From Chitinimonas arctica (GTDB lineage: Bacteria > Pseudomonadota > Gammaproteobacteria > Burkholderiales > Chitinimonadaceae): a DNA stretch of 64,000 bases. The notes under the pieces are model-generated. The model had not been told where the DNA came from, did no database searches, and saw only the letters and a list, made by a program, of their open reading frames with translations. Numbering within the stretch: position 1 is the first letter of the stretch; every line of letters begins with the position of its first letter. Location: NCBI RefSeq assembly GCF_007431345.1, contig NZ_CP041730.1, positions 4,526,001 to 4,590,000 on the forward strand, read 5' to 3'. The position numbers and the translations under genes were made by a program. Below, piece after piece: positions 8,167 to 16,084 of this stretch.

Positions 8167-10773
8167 ATGAAGCGGCTGACCCGCCTGGTCTTATCGTGCT
8201 TGCTCGCCCTGCCTGCCTGGGCTGCCAAAACCGAACTGCCGATGCGGCTGCCCGATGTGGCCAGCCCGCGCGCCTATCAACTGTCCATCAAGCTGGATCC
8301 CGATCAGCCTCGTCACAGCGGCGAGGTGCTGATCGAACTGGATATCAAGCGGCCCAGCCGCACCTTGCGCCTCAATGCCACCGGTATCGCGGTGCAATCG
8401 GCCTTGCTGGAGGTGGCAGGCCAATCCGCCCCTCTCGACGGCCGCGCCCGTATACGCGATGGCGACTTGCTCGATATCGATTTCAAGCAGGACCTGCCTG
8501 TCGGCCCCGCCAAGCTGAAGGTGCACTTCAGCGGGCGCTTGCAGGACAAGGATGTCGCCGGCCTGTTCCGCCAGAAAGAGGGCGGCGATTGGTATGCGTT
8601 TACCCAGTTCGAAGCGACCGACGCGCGCATGGCTTTTCCCTGTTTCGATGAGCCGGGCTGGAAGGTGCCTTGGACGCTGTCCCTGACCGTACCGGCCAAG
8701 CTGACCGCGGTGGCGAATACGCCGCAACGTAGCGAAACCCTCTTGCCGGGCGGGTGGAAGCGGGTCGATTTCCAGACCAGCAAACCGCTGCCCAGCTATC
8801 TGGTGGCCTTCGGCGTCGGCCCTTTCGATATCCTCGATGGCGGCCGTAGCGGCGATACCGCGATACGTTTTATCACGCCGCGAGGCCGTGCCGCCGAAGC
8901 GCGCTACGCCGCCAGCATGACCCCCGCGCTGGTCAGCCGCCTGGAAAGCTACTTCGGCATGAAGTACCCGTACGAGAAGCTGGATATGATGGCATTGCCG
9001 CTGACCGTCGGTTTCGGCGCCATGGAGAATGCCGGCTTGATCACCTTCGCCTCGAAGCTGATGTTGGCCAAACCCGGCGAGGAAACCGACAAGTTCAAGC
9101 GCGACTACGTTGCCATCGGCGCGCATGAGCTGGCTCACCAATGGTTCGGCAATTACGTGACCATGGCCTGGTGGGACGATCTATGGCTGAACGAATCGTT
9201 TGCCTCCTGGATGGGCGACAAGATCACCGACCAGGTGGTGCCGGAATGGCATTGGCAGACCAGCGTGCAGCAGGCGCGTAGTAAGGCGATGTGGCTGGAT
9301 AGATTGCACACTACCCGCCGTATCCACCAGAACGTGCTGGTCCGGCAGGATCTGGGAGGCGCCTTCGATCACATCACCTACCAGAAGGGCCATGCCATGC
9401 TGGGCATGTTCGAGACCTGGCTGGGGGCCGAGCGTTTCCAGGCCGGCGTACGCCGCTATATGGACCGCCATGCCTGGGGCAATGCCACCGGCGGAGATTT
9501 CATGGCCGCCATGAGCGATGGCGATGCCCAGCTGGTGGAAGCCTTCCGCAGCTTTACCGAACAACCCGGCATACCGCGTCTGGCGCTACAGCTGCGCTGC
9601 GACGGCAAGCCTCGCCTGCTGCTGTCGCAACAGCGCTTCCTGCCCCGTGGCTCGGCCGCTTCGGCGGCGGCGATGTGGCAGCTGCCGGTGACGGTGCGTA
9701 CGCCGGCAGGCCGGGCGCAGTTGGTGTTGACGCAAGCCGGGGGGGAGTTGCCTTTGCCGGGCGAGCAATGTCCGGACTGGGTGGACGCGAATGTGGACGG
9801 CGCCGGTTATTACCGTCCGGTTTATGCCCCGGGCCAATTGTTGAACCTGATGAGCCGGGCCGATCTCGGCGTCAACGCGCTATTGGCTAATCTGGACGAT
9901 GCCAAGGCACTGACCGAGTCCGGTGACCTCCCTTTGGCCGACGCCCTGACACTGGCCGAGCGTTTTGCCAGCCACTCCCGGCGTGAGGTGGTGGATAGCG
10001 TGCGCGCTGTCCTGCTCCAGGTCGAACCGCTGTTGAGCGACGCTGACCGGCCCGCCTACGCCGCGTGGTGGCAGCGTCTGTTCGGAGAGCGCGCCCACCG
10101 CTTGGGCTTTATCGGTGCGGCAGGCGAGGGGGAGGAGGACCGCTTGTTGCGGAATAGCTTGGTGGCGCCATTTGCGGACCACGGCCGCGATGCAGGCTTG
10201 CGCCACGACGCCGACCGCCTGGCCCGCGCCTGGCTGCGCGATCCGGGCACGCTGGATGCCGCCGTACGCGCCAGTGTGTTGAAGACCGCCGCGCTGGACG
10301 GCGACCGCAGCCTGTTCGACGGCTATGTACGGCAAGCGCTCAAGACCACCAGCCGTAGCGAACGGAGCGATCTTTACCGGGCGCTGGGCAACTTCCGCCA
10401 GCCGCAATTGGCCGAAGCCGCCCGGATGCTGCTACTGCGGCCGGAGCACGATATTCGCGAATCGGAAGCTTTGCTGACTACCCAGAACGGCAATCAAGCC
10501 TTGAGGGAAGGATCCTTGCGCTTTGTCATGCGCAATTTCAAGCCACTGGCTGCGCGCCTGTCCAAGGAGGGGCCGGGCCGCCTGCCGGAGATGTTCAGCA
10601 ATTTCTGCAGCCTTGCCGAAGCCGATCGGGTGGAGCGCTTCTTCTCCCCGCTGATGGCGCGCTACCAAGGCGGCCCCAACACCCTCAAGCAGGCGTTGGA
10701 GACCATCCGCTTATGCGCCGCCTATCGGGAGGCACAGGCGGAACCCTTGCGGGCCGCGCTGAAAGTGCATTGA
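8167..10773 (+). CDS. Exported M1 family metallo-aminopeptidase
   Basis: This 868-residue M1 aminopeptidase removes N-terminal amino acids from peptides. The N-terminus is a Sec signal peptide (cleavage after about PAWAA). Key elements are the substrate-binding GAMEN (284-288), the zinc motif HELAH (320-324) and the third zinc ligand Glu343 in WLNES, 18 residues after the motif. The C-terminal half (about 480-860) is a helical ERAP1-C-like domain. It is therefore a periplasmic or secreted member closer to ERAP/tricorn-factor type enzymes than to cytoplasmic PepN. A strong GGAGG site lies 7 nt before the ATG. It is transcribed alone and meets the DUF4197 gene head-on at its 3' end. Confidence 0.9.
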   Translation: MKRLTRLVLSCLLALPAWAAKTELPMRLPDVASPRAYQLSIKLDPDQPRHSGEVLIELDIKRPSRTLRLNATGIAVQSALLEVAGQSAPLDGRARIRDGDLLDIDFKQDLPVGPAKLKVHFSGRLQDKDVAGLFRQKEGGDWYAFTQFEATDARMAFPCFDEPGWKVPWTLSLTVPAKLTAVANTPQRSETLLPGGWKRVDFQTSKPLPSYLVAFGVGPFDILDGGRSGDTAIRFITPRGRAAEARYAASMTPALVSRLESYFGMKYPYEKLDMMALPLTVGFGAMENAGLITFASKLMLAKPGEETDKFKRDYVAIGAHELAHQWFGNYVTMAWWDDLWLNESFASWMGDKITDQVVPEWHWQTSVQQARSKAMWLDRLHTTRRIHQNVLVRQDLGGAFDHITYQKGHAMLGMFETWLGAERFQAGVRRYMDRHAWGNATGGDFMAAMSDGDAQLVEAFRSFTEQPGIPRLALQLRCDGKPRLLLSQQRFLPRGSAASAAAMWQLPVTVRTPAGRAQLVLTQAGGELPLPGEQCPDWVDANVDGAGYYRPVYAPGQLLNLMSRADLGVNALLANLDDAKALTESGDLPLADALTLAERFASHSRREVVDSVRAVLLQVEPLLSDADRPAYAAWWQRLFGERAHRLGFIGAAGEGEEDRLLRNSLVAPFADHGRDAGLRHDADRLARAWLRDPGTLDAAVRASVLKTAALDGDRSLFDGYVRQALKTTSRSERSDLYRALGNFRQPQLAEAARMLLLRPEHDIRESEALLTTQNGNQALREGSLRFVMRNFKPLAARLSKEGPGRLPEMFSNFCSLAEADRVERFFSPLMARYQGGPNTLKQALETIRLCAAYREAQAEPLRAALKVH

Positions 10774-10779
10774 GCTGGG

Positions 10780-11472
10780 TTATTTTCCGTCCGCCGCGCC
10801 GAACACCTTGCGCAGCAGTTTGCTGGCTTGGCCCATGGGGTCGGCGCGGATGGATTTCTCCTGTTGGCCGATGACCAGGAAGAGGCCGTCGATGGTCTTG
10901 CGGGTGACGTAGTCGTCGATATTGGCGTCTTCCGCCTTGATCAAGCCCAGCTGGGCAGCCTGGCCGGCATAGGCATTGTATTTTTCCGCCAATCGGACCC
11001 GCTTGGTGGACTGGCTGACTATGGGCCGGAAGCGGGCGCCGAGGCTGTCGCTGGTGGTACGGCGAAAGTATTCGGTGGCAGCGGTTTCTCCACCGCTCAG
11101 TATTCCCTTGGCGTCCTGCCAGCTCATTTTGCGGATCGAGTCGACCAGGATGGGTTTGGCTTGCTGCACCGCACCCTCGGCCGCGCGATTCATGCTGGTG
11201 ACCAGATCGTCGGCCTGCTGGCCCAGACCCATGCTACGGAGCAGGCGTTCACCTTTACGCAGGCTGTCCGGCAAGGGGATCTTCACCTGGCTATCGCTCA
11301 GGAAGCCGTCGGTCTTGCCCAGTTGGCCGACCGCTACGCCGGCGGCCTGGATCAAGGCTTCCTTCAGGCCGGCGGCGGCATCCTTGCCGGCAAGCTGGTC
11401 AAGCTCGCCGGCTTGGCAGCTCAGGCCCAGCAGCAAGGCGATCAGGGGTGGAATCAGGCGGGATGGGAGCAT
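10780..11472 (-). CDS. DUF4197 domain-containing exported protein
   Basis: The 230-residue protein has an N-terminal signal peptide (MLPSRLIPPLIALLLGLSCQAGE) with a possible lipobox cysteine. It is then helical throughout and matches the DUF4197 pattern: GLKEALIQAAGVAVGQLGK, VKIPLPDSLRKGERLLRSMG, DDLVTSMNRAAEGA, and a C-terminal ARFRPIVSQSTKRVRLAEKYN ... VTRKTIDGLFLVIGQQEKSIR ... LLRKVFG block. No function is established for the family; a periplasmic location is inferred. It is convergent with the aminopeptidase (6-bp gap) and divergent from corA. Confidence 0.85.
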   Translation of the reverse strand: MLPSRLIPPLIALLLGLSCQAGELDQLAGKDAAAGLKEALIQAAGVAVGQLGKTDGFLSDSQVKIPLPDSLRKGERLLRSMGLGQQADDLVTSMNRAAEGAVQQAKPILVDSIRKMSWQDAKGILSGGETAATEYFRRTTSDSLGARFRPIVSQSTKRVRLAEKYNAYAGQAAQLGLIKAEDANIDDYVTRKTIDGLFLVIGQQEKSIRADPMGQASKLLRKVFGAADGK

Positions 11473-11603
11473 GGCAATCTCGGCAGGGTAGAGGGGGGTG
11501 GGAAGCGCGTCGGTCAGGCTTGTCGCGGAGGCCTGCTAGGCGGCAGTATAGCGATCCTGCGGCCCGCCTGGCGGGCCAGGATAGTGTTGTCTATGGAGAT
11601 GTC

Positions 11604-12575
11604 ATGCTGATCAATTGCGCGGCTTATCAAGCCGGTAAGAAAATTGCCGACCTGACGGTGGAAGCCATCAGCGACTACGTCATGCACTCCGACTGCTTCG
11701 TGTGGGTGGCGCTCAAGGATGCCTCCCCGGAAGAATTGGAAACGATGCAGCTGGAATTCGGCCTGCACGACCTGGCCGTCGAGGATGCTCGCAATGGCCA
11801 CCAGCGACCCAAGCTGGAGGAGTACGACCACATGCTGTTCTGCGTACTGCATGTGCTGGATATCGATAAGGAAGGGCGCTTGCAGCAGGGCGAGTTGGCG
11901 GTCTTTGTCGGCAGCAATTTCGTGCTGTCCATCCGCAATCGCTCGCGCATCGGTTTTCTCAATGTGCGCGAGCGCTGCGAACGCGAGCCGCAATTGCTGC
12001 AGCACGGCGCCGGTTTTGTCTTGTATGCGCTGATGGATGCGGTGGTGGACCGGTATTTCGAGGTCGTGCACCATCTGGAAGGCGAGCTGGAGGCGATCGA
12101 GGAAAGGATGTTCTCGCGCAGCGGTTCCGCCCGTACCAATATCGAGGAACTCTATAGCCTCAAACGAAAGCTGGTGACGGTCAGCCATGCCGCCGTGCCC
12201 CTGCTGGAAGCCATTGCCCATTTGCATGGCGGCCGGGTACCCGGCGTTTGTGTGGGGATGAGCGATTATTTTCGCGACGTGTATGACCACCTGGAGCGCA
12301 TCGTCAAATCGGTGGAGTCGGTGCGGGATATGCTCAGCGCCGCCGTCCAGGTCAATCTGGCCATGATCTCGCTGGACGATTCGGCGGTCAGCAAGAAGCT
12401 GGCGGCCTATGCCGCCCTGTTCGCCATTCCCACCATGATTGCCGGCGTCTACGGTATGAATTTTGAAAATATGCCGGAGTTGAAGATAGCGTGGGCCTAC
12501 CCGCTTACGCTGGCGACCATGTTTACACTGGATCTGGTGCTGTGGCGGCGGTTCAAGAAGGTGGGCTGGCTGTAA
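11604..12575 (+). CDS. corA: CorA-type magnesium/cobalt transporter
   Basis: The 323-residue protein belongs to the CorA family of pentameric divalent-cation channels. An N-terminal cytoplasmic alpha/beta domain precedes a long helix (about residues 150-265). Two C-terminal membrane helices follow, the first ending in the signature YGMN (283-286). The polar MPEL loop follows, and the basic RRFKKVGWL tail is at the C-terminus. The loop begins NFENMPEL, typical of the bacterial CorA/ZntB group with Mg2+/Co2+ transport most likely. The open frame continues upstream, but the ATG at 11604, with a GGAG site, matches the family's usual start. A perfect 16-bp stem-loop follows the gene. Confidence 0.88.
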   Translation: MLINCAAYQAGKKIADLTVEAISDYVMHSDCFVWVALKDASPEELETMQLEFGLHDLAVEDARNGHQRPKLEEYDHMLFCVLHVLDIDKEGRLQQGELAVFVGSNFVLSIRNRSRIGFLNVRERCEREPQLLQHGAGFVLYALMDAVVDRYFEVVHHLEGELEAIEERMFSRSGSARTNIEELYSLKRKLVTVSHAAVPLLEAIAHLHGGRVPGVCVGMSDYFRDVYDHLERIVKSVESVRDMLSAAVQVNLAMISLDDSAVSKKLAAYAALFAIPTMIAGVYGMNFENMPELKIAWAYPLTLATMFTLDLVLWRRFKKVGWL

Positions 12576-12588
12576 GCCCAGGCGCCGC

Positions 12589-12624
12589 TGGATACGGGCA
12601 GCCTGTCCAGGCTGCCCGTATCCA
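12589..12624. terminator. Bidirectional hairpin between corA and alaS
   Basis: A perfect 16-bp stem (TGGATACGGGCAGCCT with its complement) and a 4-nt GTCC loop fill the 51-bp gap between the convergent corA and alaS stop codons. There is no strong T-run on either side, but the position and stability suit a shared terminator. Confidence 0.7.
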
Positions 12625-12626
12625 AC

Positions 12627-15245
12627 TTACTTGGCGCCGACCCAGCCGGCCACGGCGGCCAGCGCCGCCGGCAGGCCGGCAGGGTTGGTGCCGCCGGCCA
12701 TGGCCATGTCCGGCCGGCCACCGCCCTTGCCACCCACCTGCTGGGCGACGAAATTGACCAGCTCGCCGGCCTTGACCGTGCCGGTCAGGTCGGCGGTTAC
12801 GCCGGCCACCAGGGCGACCTTGCCGTCACCGACCGAGGCCAGCACGATGGCGGCGCGGCCCAGTTTGTCCTTGAGCTTGTCCACCATCTCGCGCAGGGCA
12901 TTGTTGTCGGCGCCTTCCACCGTGGCGGCCAGCACCTTGATGCCGTTTACCTCGACCGCTTGCTCCTGCAGGCTGTTGCCGGCGCTGGCGGCCAATTTGC
13001 CGCGCAACTTGGCCAGTTCCTTTTCCAGGGCTTTTTGTTCGGCGTGCAGTTTTTCCAGCTTGCCGACCAGGTCGCCCGGCTGAGCCTGCACCAAGTGGGT
13101 GGCGGCACGGATTTCCTGTTCCATATGCTGCACATGGGCCAGGGCGCCTTCGCCGGTCAGGGCTTCCACCCGGCGAATCCCGGCCGCCACGCCGCCCTCG
13201 GCGACAATCTTGAAGAAGCCGATATCGCCGGTGCGCTGGACGTGCGTGCCGCCACACAGTTCGGTGGAAAACTCACCCATCTTCAATACGCGTACTTCGT
13301 CGCCATACTTCTCGCCGAACAGCGCCATGGCGCCGGCCTGCAAGGCTTCATCCTGCTTCATGATGCTGGCGCCGACCGGATGGTTGGCAACGATCTGCTG
13401 GTTGACCAGGGCTTCGATACGGACGATTTCCTCGGCCGTCACCGCCTGATTGTGGGCAAAGTCGAAACGGGTACGTTCGTGATTGACCAGCGAACCCTTT
13501 TGTTGCACATGGGTGCCCAGGATCTGGCGCAACGCGGCATGCAGCAAATGGGTGGCCGAGTGGTTACGCGCCGTCGCCAGGCGTTTGCCGCTGTCGATAC
13601 GGGCGCTGACCGCATCGCCCAGCTTCAGCGTGCCGCTGGCCAGCGTACCGACATGGCCGAATACCGCCGACTTCACCTTGCGGGTGTCGCTGACTTCAAA
13701 CCGTGCCGAAGCACCGCAGAGTTGACCGCTATCGCCGATCTGGCCGCCGCCTTCGGCATAGAAGGCGGTGTTGTCCAGCACGACCATGCCGGCATCGCCG
13801 GCTTGCAGGCTGTCCACCGCTACGCCGTCCTTGTACAGGGCCAGTACGCGGGCCTCTGCCTCGCTGTGCTCATAGCCATCGAAGGTAGTATCGTCGCCGT
13901 TGTATTCAACCTGCGTTACAGCGCCGAAGGTACCGGCGGCGCGGCCGCGGGCTTGTTCCTCGGCCAGTTCGCGCTCATAACCGGCCATATCCAGCTCGAC
14001 CTCGCGTTCGCGGCAGATATCGGCGGTCAGATCGACCGGGAAGCCATAGGTGCTGTGCAGGGCGAACGCGGTCTTGCCTTCCAGCCGGCGCTTGCCGCCT
14101 TCCAGCGACTTTTCCAACAGCGCCATGCCATTGTCCAGCGTACGGGCGAACTGCTCTTCCTCGGTCTTCAGGGCCGCCATGATAAAGGCCTGGCCTTCCA
14201 GCAGGTCGGGGTAGGCTTCGCCCATCAAGCGGGCCAGGTCGGGGACCAGTTTGTGGAAGAACAAACCCTTCTGGCCCAGCTTGTAGCCGTGTCTGACGGC
14301 ACGGCGCACGATGCGACGCAGCACATAGCCACGGCCTTCATTGGAAGGCAGCACGCCGTCGGCGATCAGGAAGGTACAGGCGCGGATATGGTCGGCGATC
14401 ACCTTGAGCGAAGGGGTTTCCTGGTTATAAGGCACGCCGGTTTCGCGGGCGGTCGCCTGTAGCAGATCGACGAAGAGATCGGTTTCGTAATTGGTGTGGA
14501 CGTGCTGCAACACCGCCGACAGCCGCTCCAGGCCCATGCCGGTATCGACCGAAGGCTTGGGCAGGGGATGCAGCGTGCCGCTTTCGTCGCGGTTGAACTG
14601 CATGAACACATTGTTCCAGATCTCGACGTAGCGGTCGCCATCCTCATCGGGCGAGCCGGGAGGGCCGCCGGCGACGTCGGGACCGTGGTCGTAGAAGATC
14701 TCGGTGCAAGGGCCGCAGGGACCGGTGTCGCCCATGGTCCAGAAATTATCGGAGGCATAGGGCGCGCCCTTGTTGTCGCCGATGCGAACGATGCGTTCGG
14801 ACGGGATGCCGACTTCCTTGTTCCAGATCTCGAAAGCTTCGTCGTCCGTGGCGTAGACGGTGACCATCAGTTTTTCTTGCGGCAGGCCCAGCCAGGCCGG
14901 GCTGGTGAGGAATTCCCAGGCGTAGTGGAGGGCATCGCGCTTGAAATAGTCGCCGAAGCTGAAATTACCCAGCATCTCGAAGAAAGTGTGATGGCGAGCG
15001 GTATAGCCGACATTTTCCAGGTCGTTGTGCTTGCCGCCGGCCCGCAGGCATTTCTGGCTGGTGACGGCACGGCTGTAATTGCGCCGCTCGTTGCCCAGGA
15101 ACACATCCTTGAATTGCACCATGCCGGCCACGGTGAACATGATGGTCGGGTCATTGCCCGGCACCAGCGGGCTGGAGTTGACGATCTGGTGGCCCTTGCT
15201 CTCGAAGAAGCTGAGGAATTTCTGGCGGATTTCGGCGGTACGCAT
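12627..15245 (-). CDS. alaS: Alanine--tRNA ligase
   Basis: This 872-residue full-length AlaRS charges tRNA-Ala and edits mischarged Ser and Gly. The class II aminoacylation domain starts at MRTAEIRQKFLSFF and includes GNDPTIMFTVAGM and NVGYTARHHTFFEMLGNFSFGDYFK. The editing domain carries HSATHLLHAAL and the CGGTH zinc site. The C-terminal Gly-rich DHHA1 domain ends with GGKGGGRPDMAMAGG. It is cytoplasmic and essential. It is transcribed alone, convergent with corA, and the region upstream (15246-15438) separates it from a divergent NTF2-like gene. Many proteobacteria place alaS after recA-recX; here recX lies 43 kb away next to hldD. Confidence 0.98.
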   Translation of the reverse strand: MRTAEIRQKFLSFFESKGHQIVNSSPLVPGNDPTIMFTVAGMVQFKDVFLGNERRNYSRAVTSQKCLRAGGKHNDLENVGYTARHHTFFEMLGNFSFGDYFKRDALHYAWEFLTSPAWLGLPQEKLMVTVYATDDEAFEIWNKEVGIPSERIVRIGDNKGAPYASDNFWTMGDTGPCGPCTEIFYDHGPDVAGGPPGSPDEDGDRYVEIWNNVFMQFNRDESGTLHPLPKPSVDTGMGLERLSAVLQHVHTNYETDLFVDLLQATARETGVPYNQETPSLKVIADHIRACTFLIADGVLPSNEGRGYVLRRIVRRAVRHGYKLGQKGLFFHKLVPDLARLMGEAYPDLLEGQAFIMAALKTEEEQFARTLDNGMALLEKSLEGGKRRLEGKTAFALHSTYGFPVDLTADICREREVELDMAGYERELAEEQARGRAAGTFGAVTQVEYNGDDTTFDGYEHSEAEARVLALYKDGVAVDSLQAGDAGMVVLDNTAFYAEGGGQIGDSGQLCGASARFEVSDTRKVKSAVFGHVGTLASGTLKLGDAVSARIDSGKRLATARNHSATHLLHAALRQILGTHVQQKGSLVNHERTRFDFAHNQAVTAEEIVRIEALVNQQIVANHPVGASIMKQDEALQAGAMALFGEKYGDEVRVLKMGEFSTELCGGTHVQRTGDIGFFKIVAEGGVAAGIRRVEALTGEGALAHVQHMEQEIRAATHLVQAQPGDLVGKLEKLHAEQKALEKELAKLRGKLAASAGNSLQEQAVEVNGIKVLAATVEGADNNALREMVDKLKDKLGRAAIVLASVGDGKVALVAGVTADLTGTVKAGELVNFVAQQVGGKGGGRPDMAMAGGTNPAGLPAALAAVAGWVGAK

Positions 15246-15438
15246 AAGGTGGATATCCGTGCGGGAAGTCTGGAAAAATAGCCGCCAATTATGCCCGAAA
15301 CCGGCCGACTGGCGGAGCCGGACGACTTAGGTGGTCCCGGCGAGACACGATGCGGGATAAATGCAACGGCGACCAAGCCGCCATTGCGATGAAACGCCCG
15401 TGCGGTACATGATGCCTGTCCTATGCCGGAGACTCGCG

Positions 15439-15906
15439 ATGCACCCCAATGCGCAATTGATCGAACGCTTTTACCAGGCCTTCCAGCAGCTGGATGGTGC
15501 GGCCATGGCTGCTTGCTACCACCCCGAGGTGGTGTTCGACGATCCGGTCTTTATCGGCTTGCGCGGCGAAGAAGCCGGCGATATGTGGAAGATGCTGTGT
15601 GCCCGGGCCAAGCGCTTCTCGCTCGAATTCGACGAAGTACGAGCGGACGAGCAGGGTGGGAGCGCCCATTGGGTGGCCACTTACGAATTCAGCAAGACCG
15701 GCAATATGGTGGTCAATGATATCCGCGCCACCTTTGAATTCCGCGACGGCAAGATCGTCCGCCATCGCGACGTCTTCGATCTATGGCGCTGGTCGCGCCA
15801 GGCCTTGGGATTGAAAGGCGTGCTGCTGGGCTGGCTGCCGCCGGTACAGGCCTCGATCCGCAAGCAGGCGAGGGCGTCGTTGGAGGCGTATCGACGTCGA
15901 GCCTAA
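15439..15906 (+). CDS. Nuclear transport factor 2 (SnoaL-like) family protein
   Basis: The 155-residue protein shows an NTF2/SnoaL-like cone fold: HPNAQLIERFYQAFQQLDGAAMAACYHPEVVFDDPVF at the N-terminus, then strands ending in IRATFEFRDGKIVRHRDVFDLWRWSRQALG. Members act as small-ligand binders, isomerases or hydrolases; the substrate is unknown. I chose the ATG at 15439 (MHPNAQ), where the family homology begins; the frame stays open upstream to 15361. Its stop marks the left boundary of the accessory island: the next bases belong to a gene remnant and then the convergent ATPase gene. Confidence 0.82.
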   Translation: MHPNAQLIERFYQAFQQLDGAAMAACYHPEVVFDDPVFIGLRGEEAGDMWKMLCARAKRFSLEFDEVRADEQGGSAHWVATYEFSKTGNMVVNDIRATFEFRDGKIVRHRDVFDLWRWSRQALGLKGVLLGWLPPVQASIRKQARASLEAYRRRA

Positions 15907-16084
15907 GCTGTCGTTTTCGGAAAACATCCTCACGAAACTTCCATGGACCGAGCAGGCACTGAGTGATGACCGCTCAGGACCAAATGGTGAGCTTTGGGCA
16001 TCGTTTCTTTCGTGGGCATCTTATGCAGACATCTGGGATGTTCGTACTTCAAAGGGGAATGAACCCAATGTTTTTCTTCAGTAG
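15895..16084 (+). pseudogene. Possible 3' remnant of an unrecognised gene
   Basis: A stop-free frame just after the NTF2 stop reads as a plausible protein tail with four tryptophans (…KLPWTEQALSDD, then ELWASFLSWASYADIWDV) and ends at TAG 16082-16084. It has no start codon and no ribosome-binding site. It overlaps the 3' end of the convergent ATPase gene by 36 bp. The residue composition looks coding, and it is not the shadow of a known gene over 15907-16048. The product is unrecognised. It may be a gene truncated when the neighbouring island arrived or decayed. Confidence 0.3.

Noticed and set aside
12960..14462. A 500-codon plus-strand frame
   Set aside because: It is fully antisense to alaS and has no recognisable motif.
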